Part shown: positions 9,278-19,038 of the stretch, piece after piece
Layout: each line of letters opens with the position of its first letter
Numbering within the stretch: the first letter of the stretch is position 1
NCBI RefSeq assembly: GCF_017497985.1
Contig: NZ_JAGDFV010000006.1
Coordinates: forward strand, 1 to 64,000
DNA: 64,000 nucleotides
Origin: Meiothermus sp. CFH 77666
GTDB lineage: Bacteria; Deinococcota; Deinococci; Deinococcales; Thermaceae
Direction: 5' to 3'
Program-made: the position numbers and the translations under genes
Notes under the pieces: model-generated
Database searches by the model: none
Told to the model about the DNA's origin: nothing
The model's input: the letters and a program-made list of their open reading frames with translations, nothing else

Positions 9278-10225
9278 TTAGCGGATAATGCGTTTCTCAC
9301 GGTAGAAGCGCTCAGCGCCAGGATGCAGCGGGATGGGGAGGTTACGAGCCGCAGCGTTAACGTTGAAGAAGCGTTGTAGGTTGGGGTGAATAGCCTTGAA
9401 CTCGGGGTTATCGAAGGTAGCCTTGAGCATGTTGTACACCACATCGGCGCTTACACTGTCGGCGGCCAACCACATCGAAAGTACCGCCACCGAGGGCGTG
9501 GTTACGTCCACCCCGCGATAGATGCCGCCATCAATGTTAAAAGCACGGTAGAACGGGTATTTTTTGGCGAGCTCCTTTACCCGGTCATACTCCACTTCCA
9601 CCAGTTGTACGCGGATGGTCTGGGCCGCCTGGCTGATTACTGAGGCTCCGAGGCCACCGGTGAAGAAGAAGGCATCGGCACGACCGTCCTGCATGAGGGC
9701 TAGCGCGTTGTTTGGGTTCACACGGATGGCTTCACGCAGGTCGTTCAGGCCGAGGCCATAGGCCTCGAGCACCTGGCGGGCATTCTGCTCGGTGCCCGAA
9801 CCCACATCCCCAATCACCACCCGCTTACCGCGCAGGTCGGCAATGGTGTTGATGCCGGCCCCGGCGCGGGCTACCACGTGCACCACTTCCGGGTAGAGAA
9901 TGCCCACCGCCCGGATGTTCTTGACGGGTTTGCCATCGAAGGCCGCGATTCCGGTGCCGTTGTAGGCGTAAAAGGCAATGTCGTTCTGGGCCAGACCCAT
10001 CTGGAGCTCACCCGAGGCAATGGCGTTGATGTTAAAGACCGAGCCACCGGTGGAACGGGCGTTGGCCCGCACGCCGATGTTGGCATCGTTGACCAGCTTG
10101 GCAATGCCGGTAGCCACGGGGAAATAGACCCCGGTCGTGCCGCCCGAGCCAATGGTGATGAAGGTTTGTGCAAAGGCAGAGCCTGCCAGAGCAAGAGAGG
10201 CCAATAGCAACAACGTCTTTTTCAT
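9278..10225 (-). CDS. TAXI family TRAP transporter solute-binding protein
   Basis: The 315-residue protein begins with a clear signal peptide (MKKTLLLLASLALAGSAFA, cleavage after residue ~19), so it is periplasmic. The mature part starts with FITIGSGGTTGVYFPVATGIA, the hallmark of the TAXI family, followed by ARSTGGSVFNI, GELQMGLAQNDIA and LRGKRVVIGDVGSGTE. It delivers substrate to the fused permease at 6766-8811. The start at 10225 follows AAGGAGG and gives the signal peptide directly. Two hairpins follow its stop codon. Confidence 0.95.
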   Translation of the reverse strand: MKKTLLLLASLALAGSAFAQTFITIGSGGTTGVYFPVATGIAKLVNDANIGVRANARSTGGSVFNINAIASGELQMGLAQNDIAFYAYNGTGIAAFDGKPVKNIRAVGILYPEVVHVVARAGAGINTIADLRGKRVVIGDVGSGTEQNARQVLEAYGLGLNDLREAIRVNPNNALALMQDGRADAFFFTGGLGASVISQAAQTIRVQLVEVEYDRVKELAKKYPFYRAFNIDGGIYRGVDVTTPSVAVLSMWLAADSVSADVVYNMLKATFDNPEFKAIHPNLQRFFNVNAAARNLPIPLHPGAERFYREKRIIR

Positions 10226-10326
10226 TCCTGTTTCCTCCTTGTGCCAACCGGGTTGATTATTCCCCAGCGTCAGGGCGGCGTCAACCTCCAAGACCAACAT
10301 TTACGAGTCATGCGGTATGGTGAGGT

Positions 10327-11565
10327 GTGCCCAGGTTACACATCGAAAAGCTGATCGCCGGAGGGCTGGGGCTGGCCCGAACCCCATCGGGCACCGCCCT
10401 GGTGCGCGGCGCCCTGCCCGGAGAGGTGGTCGAAGCGGAGCTACGTGAACGCAAAAACCACCTCGAGGGCCAGGTTATCCGGGTACTCGAACCCCACCCG
10501 GCGCGTTACCTTAAGCCGTTACCCCCCTCGGCAGACCTGCCCCTGGAATACCCGGCTCAGCTGCCCATCAAGCAGGGGTTTGTGCAGGAATCCCTTGAAC
10601 GCATCGCCAAACTGAGCTTTGAGGTCTCCCCCATCCAGCTCTCCCCCACCTACGGAGCCGAAGAGGGCCTTTACTATCGCACTACCGCCCAGTACGCCCT
10701 GCACCCCCTGGGCGGCCTGGCCTACCGCCAGCCCCGCTCGAGCCACCTGACTCGGGTCTCCCACGACCCGCTCATTGCCGAACCCCTCCAGCCTGCCTTC
10801 GAGCTTCTGTCAGGCTGGCCGCTCCCAAGCCTCGAGGAGGTCGTGCTACGCGGCTCCATCTACGAACACAAGGTTCAGGTCGGCTTCATTGGCGGGCAGG
10901 CCCGGTTTTTCAAGAAAACCGCCCAGGCGCTGGTACAGGAGGGCATGGCGGGGGTGGTTTGGGCAGAAGAGAGCCCCAGGGGCCGTTTCCGGGGCCGCAT
11001 CCAACACCTGGCGGGGGCCACCGACCTTCTGGAGGACTTTGGAGGCATCCTTTCAACAGTGAATGTACAAAGTTTCGCCCAGGTCAATCCAAAGGCGGCT
11101 GGGCTGCTGTTCCGGGAGGCCACCCGGCTGGTTGCTCCGGGTCGCAAGGCGGTAGAGCTGTACGCGGGCAGTGGGGTGCTGAGCCTGCACCTCGCACCCC
11201 TTTTTGAGCAAGTGGTGGCCATTGAAATCAACCGCAGCGCAGTGAAGCGCGGCGAGGCCGACCGGGATCGGCTGGGGGCACACAACCTGGTTTTCAAACA
11301 AGACGATGCGCGCGTACTCGCAAAGCACCTGCCCGCCGATCTGGTCATGGTTGACCCGCCCCGGGCCGGCCTTTCCCCCGAAGTACTGGCGGGTTTGCTG
11401 GAAGGACGGCCCAAAGAGATTCTCTACATCGCCTGCGACCCCGCCACCTGGGCCAGGGATGTTGGCCGGCTGGTACAGGCTGGCTACCGGCTCCACTTCG
11501 TCCGGCCTTATGACTTTTATCCGTTTACGCATCATGTGGAAGTCCTGAGCCTGTTGTCGCGGTAG
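10327..11565 (+). CDS. TrmA/RumA-type RNA (uracil-5-)-methyltransferase lacking Fe-S cysteines
   Basis: The 412-residue protein has an N-terminal TRAM RNA-binding domain (~1-60), a middle domain, and a C-terminal SAM-dependent methyltransferase fold with [15 protein letters not shown] (~278-292), [14 protein letters not shown] (~340) and the catalytic cysteine in [11 protein letters not shown] (~363). It should methylate C5 of a uridine in rRNA or tRNA. Typical RlmD/RlmCD proteins carry a [4Fe-4S] cluster bound by Cys residues after the TRAM domain. Here the matching stretch, [20 protein letters not shown], has none. The start is GTG at 10327, with TATGGT (10316-10321) just upstream. Confidence 0.85.
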   Translation: MPRLHIEKLIAGGLGLARTPSGTALVRGALPGEVVEAELRERKNHLEGQVIRVLEPHPARYLKPLPPSADLPLEYPAQLPIKQGFVQESLERIAKLSFEVSPIQLSPTYGAEEGLYYRTTAQYALHPLGGLAYRQPRSSHLTRVSHDPLIAEPLQPAFELLSGWPLPSLEEVVLRGSIYEHKVQVGFIGGQARFFKKTAQALVQEGMAGVVWAEESPRGRFRGRIQHLAGATDLLEDFGGILSTVNVQSFAQVNPKAAGLLFREATRLVAPGRKAVELYAGSGVLSLHLAPLFEQVVAIEINRSAVKRGEADRDRLGAHNLVFKQDDARVLAKHLPADLVMVDPPRAGLSPEVLAGLLEGRPKEILYIACDPATWARDVGRLVQAGYRLHFVRPYDFYPFTHHVEVLSLLSR

Positions 11566-11770
11566 TCAAAATGCGCTCGAGCTCACCAGGCCAGGCCAGT
11601 CCCGACAGGAATCTTGTCCAAGCCCAGGTACTTACCATTTGCCTGGGCATCGTCGTTTCAACCCCTCATCCGGCGACAGCAGTTACCGCTAGATGTTGTT
11701 TTATTTGGCAAGAAGCACCAAACCAGCGGAAAGGCGAAAACGATAAAAGCCTGGCCCGAGCCTTCCACCC

Positions 11771-11799
11771 TTGCGCTTTATGGCACAATCTTCGACAAT
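11771..11799 (+). promoter_or_regulatory. hisF promoter (leaderless)
   Basis: TTGCGC at 11771-11776 and GACAAT at 11794-11799 are separated by exactly 17 bases. The -10 box ends 7 bases before GTG at 11807, the spacing expected for a leaderless transcript. Confidence 0.6.
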
Positions 11800-11806
11800 C
11801 AACTGC

Positions 11807-12589
11807 GTGTTAGCCAAGCGCATCATCCCTTGCCTGGATATCCACGCCGGACGGGTGGTCAAGGGCATCAATTTTGTGAATCTGCGCGATGCCGGCGACC
11901 CAGTCGAGTCGGCCAAGGCCTACAACCTGGCCGGCGCCGATGAGCTGGTGTTCCTGGACATTACCGCCACCCACGAAGAACGGGGCATCCTGCTCGAGAT
12001 TGCCACCCAGGTAGCCGAGCAGGTCTTCATTCCCTTTACGGTAGGTGGGGGTATCCGCAGCCTCGAGGATGCCAGGGCCCTGTTGCTGGCCGGGGCCGAC
12101 AAGGTCTCGGTGAACTCGGCGGCGGTCCGGCGGCCCGAGCTGATTCAGGAGCTTTCCGACCACTTTGGCAACCAGGCGGTGGTGCTGGCCATAGACGCAC
12201 GGCGAAAAGGGAACACCTGGGAGGTGTACGTGGCCGGAGGCCGCACCCCAACCGGCCTGGATGCGCTGGAGTGGGCCGAGAAGGGCGCTCGCCTGGGGGC
12301 CGGGGAAATCCTGCTGACCAGCATGGACGCCGACGGCACCAAAGCAGGTTTTGACCTCGAGCTCTGCCGCGCCGTTTCTCAGGTGGTAGGAATCCCCGTC
12401 ATTGCCTCGGGGGGTGCGGGACGCAAAGAACACTTCGCTGAAGTTCTGCAAGACGGCATCGCCGACGCAGCCCTGGCCGCCAGCGTATTTCACTTTGGCG
12501 AGATTCCCATCCCGGAACTCAAAGCCTACCTGGCCCAGGAGGGCATACCCATGCGGATTGAGCCACCTCTGGCCGATGAGCCGACATAA
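11807..12589 (+). CDS. hisF: imidazole glycerol phosphate synthase cyclase subunit
   Basis: HisF closes the imidazole ring, making IGP and AICAR from PRFAR using ammonia supplied by HisH. The 260-residue barrel shows [19 protein letters not shown] (catalytic Asp at ~11), [39 protein letters not shown] (second catalytic Asp) and [13 protein letters not shown] prefer GTG at 11807 because a TTGCGC-17-GACAAT promoter ends 7 bases upstream and because Thermus HisF starts at the matching position. ATG at 11780 lies within that promoter. It is followed after 35 bases by hisIE. Confidence 0.93.
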   Translation: MLAKRIIPCLDIHAGRVVKGINFVNLRDAGDPVESAKAYNLAGADELVFLDITATHEERGILLEIATQVAEQVFIPFTVGGGIRSLEDARALLLAGADKVSVNSAAVRRPELIQELSDHFGNQAVVLAIDARRKGNTWEVYVAGGRTPTGLDALEWAEKGARLGAGEILLTSMDADGTKAGFDLELCRAVSQVVGIPVIASGGAGRKEHFAEVLQDGIADAALAASVFHFGEIPIPELKAYLAQEGIPMRIEPPLADEPT

Positions 12590-12624
12590 TCCCATCACCC
12601 CGCCAACGAAAGGAAAAGGTACCC

Positions 12625-13242
12625 ATGAACCTCCGGGATGTGAAGTTCGATGCCAACGGCCTGGTTCCGGTGGTTGTGCAAGACGCCCGCACCGGCCAGG
12701 TACTCACCCTGGCCTATGCCAACCGCGAAGCCCTGGAACAAACCCTCCAGACCCGCCGGAGTACCTTCTGGAGCCGCAGTCGGGGCGAGTTGTGGGTCAA
12801 GGGCCTCACCTCTGGGCACACCCAAGAGGTTATTGAAGTGGTTCTCGACTGCGACCAGGACGCGGTGTTGTACAGGGTCATCCCACATGGCCCGGCCTGT
12901 CACACCGGCGCTGAGAGTTGCTTCCACCACCCCCTAACCCCCTCCGCTGACCCTAACCTGGGCGAGGTGCTGGAGAGGGTCTACCGCACCATTCAGCACC
13001 GTATCGAAACACTTCCCGAGGGCTCTTACGTGGCCAAAATGCATCAGGCTGGCCTGGATCGGGTACTCAAGAAAATCGGGGAGGAAGCCGGCGAGGTAAT
13101 TATTGCGTCCAAAAACACCGACCGCAAGGAGCTCGAGTGGGAAGCTTCGGATCTGCTCTTTCATTTGCTGTTTGTTCTGGCAGAGCGGGGCATTACCCCC
13201 GCCGACCTCGCCCGCACGCTCTGGAGCCGACACAAGCCGTAA
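12625..13242 (+). CDS. hisIE: bifunctional phosphoribosyl-AMP cyclohydrolase / phosphoribosyl-ATP pyrophosphatase
   Basis: The 205-residue fusion performs the second and third steps of histidine synthesis. The N-terminal HisI part (~1-110) has [32 protein letters not shown] and zinc ligands in [10 protein letters not shown] and [12 protein letters not shown]. The C-terminal HisE part (~115-205) has [20 protein letters not shown] and [20 protein letters not shown] precedes the ATG. It lies 35 bases behind hisF, so the two form an operon; the remaining his genes are elsewhere. Confidence 0.95.
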   Translation: MNLRDVKFDANGLVPVVVQDARTGQVLTLAYANREALEQTLQTRRSTFWSRSRGELWVKGLTSGHTQEVIEVVLDCDQDAVLYRVIPHGPACHTGAESCFHHPLTPSADPNLGEVLERVYRTIQHRIETLPEGSYVAKMHQAGLDRVLKKIGEEAGEVIIASKNTDRKELEWEASDLLFHLLFVLAERGITPADLARTLWSRHKP

Positions 13243-13302
13243 AGCCTCGTCTGGTAGTGCTTCCAGGCGTATACCCCCTACGAACCCTGGTAAGCTCTGA
13301 GT

Positions 13303-14289
13303 ATGGAACTCGAGACCGAGATGGACATTGAACGGCTGTTGGTGCTGGAGATTGCTCGAGTCACCGAGCAAGCCGCCCTGGCCGCCAGCCGGCTGGCCGG
13401 AATGGGCAAAAAAGATGAGGTGGACGGGGTTGGAACCGAGGCCATGCGCCAGGTGCTCTCGGAACTGCCCATCAGGGGCCGAGTGGTGATAGGCGAGGGG
13501 GAGATGGACGAAGCCCCCATGCTCTACATCGGCGAGGTACTCGGGCGCGGCGGCCCCGAGGTGGACATCGCTGTAGACCCGGTCGAGGGTACTACCATCA
13601 CTGCCAAAGGGCTTCCCAACGCCATCACGGTCATTGCCATCAGCGAAAAGGGTGGGCTGGTGGGCGCACCAGACATGTACATGCAAAAGCTGGTGGTGGG
13701 GCCTCCGGCAGCGGGCAAGGTAAGCCTGGATTTTCCGGTAGAGGCCAACCTGCGCATCATCGCCGACTCTTTGCAGCGCAAGGTAGAGGATCTGGTGGTG
13801 GTCATCCTGGATCGGCCCCGGCACGAAAAACTGATTCGAGAGGTACGCGAAGCCGGCGCCAGGGTCAAGCTCATTACCGATGGCGACGTGGTGGCCGCGG
13901 TCTCGGTAGCGGTGCGGGGCACTGGGGTGCATGCCATGATGGGCAGTGGGGGTGCCCCTGAAGGGGTGCTGGCCGCCGCAGCCCTCAAGTGCATGGGCGG
14001 CGAAATTCAGGGGCGCTTCCTGCCGGAAAACGAAGAGCAGCTCGAGCGCCTCAAGGCCATGGGCGCCGACGAAAAGAAAATCTATCGCACCAACGATCTG
14101 GCCCCTGGAAAACAGATTGTTTTCTCGGCCACCGGCATTACGCATGGAGAGCTGCTCGAGGGGGTGCGCTATTTCGGCGGCGGGGCCCGTACCCACTCCA
14201 TCGTGATGGGCTACCAGACCAAGGTGGTGCGTTTTATTGACTCCATACACCTGTTCGAAAGTGGAGCACGGGTCAATATACGGGTATGA
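13303..14289 (+). CDS. glpX: class II fructose-1,6-bisphosphatase
   Basis: The 328-residue enzyme hydrolyses fructose-1,6-bisphosphate to fructose-6-phosphate in gluconeogenesis. GlpX family signatures are [40 protein letters not shown] (metal-binding acidic residues) and [24 protein letters not shown] box (13291-13296) stands 6 bases before the ATG, consistent with a leaderless transcript. A second in-frame ATG at 13321 would also leave a complete domain. A perfect hairpin follows 23 bases after the stop. Confidence 0.95.
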   Translation: MELETEMDIERLLVLEIARVTEQAALAASRLAGMGKKDEVDGVGTEAMRQVLSELPIRGRVVIGEGEMDEAPMLYIGEVLGRGGPEVDIAVDPVEGTTITAKGLPNAITVIAISEKGGLVGAPDMYMQKLVVGPPAAGKVSLDFPVEANLRIIADSLQRKVEDLVVVILDRPRHEKLIREVREAGARVKLITDGDVVAAVSVAVRGTGVHAMMGSGGAPEGVLAAAALKCMGGEIQGRFLPENEEQLERLKAMGADEKKIYRTNDLAPGKQIVFSATGITHGELLEGVRYFGGGARTHSIVMGYQTKVVRFIDSIHLFESGARVNIRV

Positions 14290-14312
14290 AGCCATTTCCG
14301 CCAGAAAGAAAC

Positions 14313-14337
14313 AAGGGCTGGCATTGTGCCAGCCCTT
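14313..14337. terminator. bidirectional hairpin between glpX and the convergent gene
   Basis: AAGGGCTGGCA and TGCCAGCCCTT pair perfectly over 11 bases around a TTG loop. It lies between two convergent stop codons (14289 and 14353). The T-tract is poor on both sides, so termination is inferred mainly from the stem and its position. Confidence 0.65.
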
Positions 14338-14352
14338 GGCCTATTTGGGCCA

Positions 14353-14802
14353 CTAAAAACCGATGTTGACGCCCACCGCACCCCCCAGCCCAAACGTGCT
14401 GGAGCCAGAGAAAAACAACATCGGGTGTACCTCGACAAAAATACCGATTAAGGGCAGTCCCACGTTCAAATAGGTGCCAATCACCCCTCTGGCCCCCAAA
14501 CCCCCACCGGTAGAACCCTGGGCCAACAACGATACGGTGGTGCCGGTCGCATAAAACAACCCCGCACCTGCGTACAGGTCAGTCAGGGGCACCGTTACCA
14601 GCACATCGGCGCCCCCACCCAGCGAGGCCGGGCCGCCGGTGAAGAAGTTGGCCCCCGCATACACCCGCCCGTCCAGCACGAAAGGTACCAGAGGCAGGCG
14701 AATGCCCGCATTGACCCCAAAAGGGCTACCAGCGGTTACCTGAACGCTTTGGGCGAAAGCCGGGGTGAGCAACAAGACCATTAGAACAAGCCATTTACGC
14801 AT
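14353..14802 (-). CDS. small secreted glycine-rich protein, probably outer-membrane beta-rich
   Basis: The 149-residue protein starts at 14802, where AGGAGG lies 7 bases upstream, and has a signal peptide MRKWLVLMVLLLTPAFA. The mature part alternates hydrophobic and small residues (for example VYAGANFFTGG, GGGADVLVTVPLT, FFSGSSTFGLGGAVGVNIGF) and ends in Phe, as beta-barrel outer-membrane proteins often do. Thermaceae have an outer envelope layer, so this location is plausible. I do not recognise a named family. Confidence 0.7.
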   Translation of the reverse strand: MRKWLVLMVLLLTPAFAQSVQVTAGSPFGVNAGIRLPLVPFVLDGRVYAGANFFTGGPASLGGGADVLVTVPLTDLYAGAGLFYATGTTVSLLAQGSTGGGLGARGVIGTYLNVGLPLIGIFVEVHPMLFFSGSSTFGLGGAVGVNIGF

Positions 14803-14985
14803 AGCCAAACCTCCTGGATGAGTATACGGGTCGTTTCTGGCAGGTTGCTGTGATGGATGGCCAGTTTTCGAGTTGCAGATTCAGTGTGTACCTGGATCCT
14901 GCTCGTGACGTGCAGCCAGGGCAATGTGCTCCGCAGGTTTGACAAACCCAGTTTTGCACGGCGCAGAGGGTCATCCGACCTGTTA

Positions 14986-15984
14986 TTAGCTGGCTACCGG
15001 CTTTTGCAGCAGTTCAGCGATCTGCACCGCGTTAAGGGCCGCACCTTTGAGCAGCTGATCCCCCGCTACGAAAAAGTCCAGTCCGTTATCGAACACCAGA
15101 TTCTTACGGATACGCCCCACCTCCACGTTGAACTTGCCGGTTGCGGTTAGCGGTAAGGGGTAGCGTTTATTGGCGGGGTCGTCCACCAGGTCTACCCCGG
15201 GGGCGCTTCTGAGCACTTCCCGCGCCGCTTCCGGGCTCACCGGGCGTGCAAACTCCACCGTCACGGCCTCGGAATGCACGCGCAGGGTTGGCACCCGTAC
15301 CGCCGTACAGGAAACCTTAATTTCTGTGTCCCCCATAATCTTTTGGGTTTCCCACAGCACCTTCATCTCTTCTTTGGTGTAGCCATTTTCCTGGAAGGCA
15401 TCAATTTGCGGAATAACGTTAAACGGTAGCGGATACGCAAAGGTTTTGTGCTCTACGGCCTGCCCTGCCAGGTACTGCCGGGTGCCGTGCAGGAGCTCCT
15501 CCATGCCACTTGCACCCGCACCCGAGGAACTCTGGTAGGTACTGACAATCACTCTTTTGGCCCCAAAGGCTTTGTGAAGGGGATAAAGCGCCATGAGCAG
15601 GATGGCGGTGGTGCAGTTGGGGTTGGCGATGATGTTTTTGTGGCCCCGAATCGCGTGAGCGTTGATCTCCGGCACAATCAAAGGCACCTCGGGGTCGTAG
15701 CGGAAGGCTGAGGAGTTGTCGATTACGACCGACTGTTTAGCCCAGATTGGGGCGTACTGCTTGGAGATAGCGCCCCCCGCACTTGCCAACACCACATCCA
15801 CCGGCAAGGGAGTCTCTGGTAAGGCTTCGATGTTCACTTCCTTCCCGCGAAACTTGAGGCTTTTGCCTGCCGAGCGGGCCGAAGCATATAATCGCAGCTC
15901 AGAAACGGGAAAGTTGCGCTTTTCTAGTACACTCAGTAGCTCTTTGCCAACGGCTCCGGTAGCTCCAACAATTCCGATTCTCAT
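14986..15984 (-). CDS. asd: aspartate-semialdehyde dehydrogenase
   Basis: The 332-residue enzyme reduces aspartyl phosphate to aspartate semialdehyde, the branch point to threonine, methionine, lysine and diaminopimelate. It shows the NADP-binding [13 protein letters not shown] at the N-terminus, the catalytic cysteine in [12 protein letters not shown] (~128), the motif [10 protein letters not shown], and the substrate region with [12 protein letters not shown]. The start at 15984 is fixed by AGAGGAGAGGCC just upstream. Nineteen bases before the ATG ends the T-tract of an intrinsic terminator preceded by a threonine-rich leader peptide, so expression appears to be controlled by transcription attenuation. 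Confidence 0.96.
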   Translation of the reverse strand: MRIGIVGATGAVGKELLSVLEKRNFPVSELRLYASARSAGKSLKFRGKEVNIEALPETPLPVDVVLASAGGAISKQYAPIWAKQSVVIDNSSAFRYDPEVPLIVPEINAHAIRGHKNIIANPNCTTAILLMALYPLHKAFGAKRVIVSTYQSSSGAGASGMEELLHGTRQYLAGQAVEHKTFAYPLPFNVIPQIDAFQENGYTKEEMKVLWETQKIMGDTEIKVSCTAVRVPTLRVHSEAVTVEFARPVSPEAAREVLRSAPGVDLVDDPANKRYPLPLTATGKFNVEVGRIRKNLVFDNGLDFFVAGDQLLKGAALNAVQIAELLQKPVAS

Positions 15985-16003
15985 GGCCTCTCCTCTGGGA
16001 AAC

Positions 16004-16057
16004 AAAAAACCCGCCAGGGTAGGCAGGCAGGGGCGACAACTCGAGGGAGTTGCCGCC
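16004..16057 (-). terminator. asd leader attenuator: hairpin plus intrinsic terminator
   Basis: Read on the minus strand, the first hairpin (16057-16032) pairs GGCGGCAACTC with GAGTTGTCGCC around CCTC, 11 base pairs with one G-U. The second (16027-16010) pairs CCTGCC with GGCGGG around TACCCT and is followed by TTTTTT (16009-16004), an intrinsic terminator. TCGCC of the first hairpin (16036-16032) could instead pair with GGCGG of the terminator (16015-16011), a possible antiterminator. Only 19 bases separate the T-tract from the asd ATG. Confidence 0.75.
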
Positions 16058-16087
16058 TCAGGTAGTGGTAGTGGTATACCAAACCAT
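16058..16087 (-). CDS. asd leader peptide MVWYTTTTT
   Basis: A nine-codon frame ATG-GTT-TGG-TAT-ACC-ACT-ACC-ACT-ACC-TGA begins 8 bases after a TATTGT -10 box, so it should be translated from a leaderless transcript. Five consecutive threonine codons followed at once by the stop codon and the first attenuator hairpin are the classic arrangement of an amino-acid attenuator peptide. Threonine is an end product of the pathway served by asd. No protein function is expected; the act of translating it would be the signal. Confidence 0.75.
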   Translation of the reverse strand: MVWYTTTTT

Positions 16088-16095
16088 CTGAGGAA

Positions 16096-16124
16096 ACAAT
16101 AAATGCAACTGGAGCAAATGTCAA
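16096..16124 (-). promoter_or_regulatory. asd leader promoter
   Basis: On the minus strand TTGACA (16124-16119) is followed after exactly 17 bases by TATTGT (16101-16096). The box ends 8 bases before the leader-peptide ATG. It lies 31 bases beyond the stop of the upstream PBP gene, so asd has its own promoter, located in front of the attenuator. Confidence 0.75.
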
Positions 16125-16154
16125 ACCGGATAGGTTTGGTACGGGAGCCCCCTG

Positions 16155-18386
16155 CTAGTTGCACCGATAATCGTTGACGCGGCCATCCGGTACTTGCAGC
16201 CATATCACCCGTTCGGTAGGGGTCTGGGGCGAGGCCAGGCAGTTAGTACCCCGATCCACTGCGATGGTTTGATAGGCATTGGTGCTGGCAACCACCGGAC
16301 CAGGCCGCGAGATGTAGGTAGGCTGAGGGGGTGCGTCCCGCACAACCGCCTGAGTGCGCTGCACCTGGCGGGCTGGAAAGAGCGCAGCAACCCCACTCGA
16401 GCTGTCGTTACCGGTTAGCAGGTCGAAATTGGCCAGAACCAGCCCCGAAGGCTGAGGAAAGTCGCCGGCAGGGCGGCCCCGCAAGGCCTGTTCTACAAAA
16501 TCGCGCCAGATAGGAGGATTAACCATCGAGCTGCTCGGCTCGACGCCTCCCATGCGTTGGGGCTTGTGGTCATCGCGGCCCACCCAAAGCGTAGCAACAA
16601 GCCCTCGGGTAGCTCCGGCAAACCACAAATCCACTGCATTGTCGCTGGTGCCGGTCTTACCGCCCACAATGCGTCCGGGAATGCGAGCCTCCCAGGCCAG
16701 GCTGGTGCGAAAACCGGGGGGAACATCGTAGACGTAGCCCTTGAGCATGTCCCAGATCTGGTAGGCCACTTGCGGGGTCCAGAGGAGTACCTTTTTGGTT
16801 TCGGGCTGGTAGATCACCCGGCCATTGCTATCTTCAACCCGCAACACCAGGCGCGGCTCAACCCAGTAACCCCCGTTGACAAAGCTGGCGTAGGCGGCTG
16901 CCAGTCCGATAGGGGTAATATCGGCCCCCCCACCAATTGAGTTAGCCAGCACGGCCATGTTGCCGGTCAGGCGAAACCCGGCAGCCCGTAGCTTGTCCCC
17001 CAGGCGCTGTACCCCAATGGCCTCGGCGGTACGAATGGCCGGTAAGTTCAACGAACGATCCAGGGCGTAGCGGAGGCTGACCGGACGATCCAGATACCGT
17101 CCGTCGAAGTTTTTGGGTCGCCAGACCCCGCGTGGGGTGGGGTACTCAACGGGGGAATCGCGCACGGTGGTGGCCTGGGTCCAGCCCGCTTCGAGGGCCA
17201 CGCCATAGGTAAAGGGCTTGATGGCTGAGCCGGGACTGCGCCAGGCCTGGGTAGCCCGATTGAACTCGCCTTCCGTACCGGGACGTGCTCCTACCATGGC
17301 CAGCACCTCGCCCGAGTTGGGCTCGAGGCCCACCAGCGCCAACTGGGCCTGGTCGGGCAGGCGGCGACCCACTACGGCCTTCTCGGCAGCGGTCTGCATC
17401 TTCAGGTCAAGGGTGGTGATGATGCGCAACCCCCCCTGCTCTCGAAGCTTGTCAGAACCGATTTTTTCCTTCAGGTAGCGCTGTACCTCGTAAACAAAAT
17501 AAGGGGCCAGCCGGACGTTGCGTTCCGGCACAATACGCACACTGGGGTCTATCAGTTTGGCGCTCTTGAGGTTGCCATTGTCGTCGTAGGCCACTTCCCA
17601 GCCCTTGGGCACCAGCTTGTAGCGCCAGGCTGCGTCGGCCTCGGCCTGGCTAACCCATCCTTCGGTCACCATGTTGCCGAGCAACACCTTCATACGACGC
17701 CGGGTAGAGGCGTAGTCCAGATAGCGGGGGTTGGGGGCTGGCAACAAAATGGCCAGGTAGGCCCCTTCAGCCAGGTTGAGTTCGGAGGGTTCCTTGCCAA
17801 AGTAGGCCTGAGCGGCTGCCCAGATGCCCTGGGCATTGCCCCCCCAGGGCACCACATTGAGGTACATCTCCAGGATTTCCTCCTTGGAGTAGCGGCGTTC
17901 AATCTGGATCGCCAGGGGAAATTCCTTGAGTTTGCGCTCGAGGCCACTGATGCTTCGGCGTTCGAAGGCCAGATCGCGCAGCAAGGTATTTTTGACCACC
18001 TGGGTAGTAATGGTCGAGCCCCCTTGCAGGTCGCCGCGTAAGGAGTAGTACAGACCCCCAAACAGGCGGATGAAGTCTATGCCGTAGTGTTTGAAGAAGC
18101 GCTGATCCTCTGAAACCACCACCGCCACTGCCGCCGCAGGCGACACTTCGCTCAGGCGAACCAGTTGCCGGGCAATGGCCCGCCCATCCTCCACCGAGGC
18201 CAGGTCGGCAATCGGGATGCCATCGCGGGTATAGAAGGTCGAGGTCGCGGTAAATCGCAGGTCGTCGAGGGTCTCGAGGCTGGGCAAGTCGCGCAGCAGG
18301 AGCCAGGCCACGTAGCCCGCAGCCCCCGTAGCTCCCAAAAATCCGGCAATGAACACAACCCGCACAATCTGGAGCAATCTACGCAC
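16155..18386 (-). CDS. class A penicillin-binding protein 1A
   Basis: The 743-residue bifunctional peptidoglycan synthase has one N-terminal transmembrane helix (~8-30). The glycosyltransferase domain (~60-240) has [26 protein letters not shown] and the [15 protein letters not shown] region. The transpeptidase domain (~330-630) has the nucleophile SPGSAIKPF, a SLN box in RSLNLPA and [12 protein letters not shown]. It polymerises and cross-links the cell wall outside the membrane. The start is GTG at 18386, with TACACT (18399-18394) 7 bases upstream, a leaderless pattern. The asd promoter begins just after its stop. Confidence 0.94.
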   Translation of the reverse strand: MRRLLQIVRVVFIAGFLGATGAAGYVAWLLLRDLPSLETLDDLRFTATSTFYTRDGIPIADLASVEDGRAIARQLVRLSEVSPAAAVAVVVSEDQRFFKHYGIDFIRLFGGLYYSLRGDLQGGSTITTQVVKNTLLRDLAFERRSISGLERKLKEFPLAIQIERRYSKEEILEMYLNVVPWGGNAQGIWAAAQAYFGKEPSELNLAEGAYLAILLPAPNPRYLDYASTRRRMKVLLGNMVTEGWVSQAEADAAWRYKLVPKGWEVAYDDNGNLKSAKLIDPSVRIVPERNVRLAPYFVYEVQRYLKEKIGSDKLREQGGLRIITTLDLKMQTAAEKAVVGRRLPDQAQLALVGLEPNSGEVLAMVGARPGTEGEFNRATQAWRSPGSAIKPFTYGVALEAGWTQATTVRDSPVEYPTPRGVWRPKNFDGRYLDRPVSLRYALDRSLNLPAIRTAEAIGVQRLGDKLRAAGFRLTGNMAVLANSIGGGADITPIGLAAAYASFVNGGYWVEPRLVLRVEDSNGRVIYQPETKKVLLWTPQVAYQIWDMLKGYVYDVPPGFRTSLAWEARIPGRIVGGKTGTSDNAVDLWFAGATRGLVATLWVGRDDHKPQRMGGVEPSSSMVNPPIWRDFVEQALRGRPAGDFPQPSGLVLANFDLLTGNDSSSGVAALFPARQVQRTQAVVRDAPPQPTYISRPGPVVASTNAYQTIAVDRGTNCLASPQTPTERVIWLQVPDGRVNDYRCN

Positions 18387-18548
18387 GCAGGTTAGTGTAG
18401 CAGCCGCAGATTAGATTGTTTGTAATACCGATTCTGCCCAAAGGTAACCAAGCCCGTTCCTGGGATATTGCCCAGACGAGATTCGATGGGTCATTTCGGA
18501 AGCCGCTATTGGCTTGGGGTATCCTATGGGCAACTGGGTAAGGCTAGG

Positions 18549-18941
18549 CTAGATGCTGGGCTGTTGCTGGGGAAGGTTCCGCAGGATGCTGGCAAAGGCT
18601 TTCCGGTCTACCGGTTTGGAGATTACATGCTCCACTCGAGCAAATTCAGCCGTAAGCTTGGTGCGATCATCGCTATCACCGATGAAAAGTATTACCGGCA
18701 CTTCCCGCAACCGACGGCTCATTTTCAGGCGGGAAGCAATGGAAAAGGGGTCAATTTCAATTCCATCATCCAGCACAATCGCGCGGGGTGTATGGGCTTT
18801 GAGAAAATCCAGACCTTCCTGGGCTTTCTCAAAAAATTGAGCTTCCACACCCTGCTCCTCGATGGCCAGCTCGAGCAAGGCACGCAGGGTCAGGCTCGAG
18901 GTAACCACCAAAATTTTGTCACTTTGCACAGCTTCCGCCAT
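18549..18941 (-). CDS. stand-alone response-regulator receiver protein
   Basis: The 130-residue protein is a single CheY-like receiver domain: hydrophobic strand KILVVTSS, the presumed phospho-acceptor Asp in AIVLDDG (~52), strand VPVILFIGDSDD, and the conserved lysine in HVISKPVD (~108). The first strand ends in TSS rather than the usual acidic pair, so metal-dependent phosphorylation may be weak. No output domain or kinase gene is adjacent. ATG at 18941 is chosen because TACTAT (18955-18950) precedes it by 8 bases. The downstream gene on the same strand is the PBP. Confidence 0.75.
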   Translation of the reverse strand: MAEAVQSDKILVVTSSLTLRALLELAIEEQGVEAQFFEKAQEGLDFLKAHTPRAIVLDDGIEIDPFSIASRLKMSRRLREVPVILFIGDSDDRTKLTAEFARVEHVISKPVDRKAFASILRNLPQQQPSI

Positions 18942-19008
18942 ATATCTAGATAGTAGCAAACCAGGGGCCGGGGTAACGCCCATATGTCACACTGGCCAAT
19001 CAGAAAGC

Positions 19009-19034
19009 AAAAACCCCCCGAACCATGCGGAGGG
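19009..19034 (-). terminator. intrinsic terminator after tRNA-Gln
   Basis: On the minus strand CCCTCCG pairs with CGGGGGG around CATGGTT (one G-U), followed directly by TTTTT. It sits 5 bases after the tRNA CCA end. Confidence 0.85.
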
Positions 19035-19038
19035 TGGT

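Noticed and set aside
12934-14295. Long minus-strand ORF (453 codons) opposite glpX and hisIE
   Set aside because: It is the antisense of strongly conserved glpX and hisIE codons; its composition has no recognisable domain.
15985-16154. T-box or lysine riboswitch in front of asd
   Set aside because: No T-box sequence or lysine-riboswitch core is visible; the short length and the Thr-rich leader ORF favour a ribosome-mediated attenuator.
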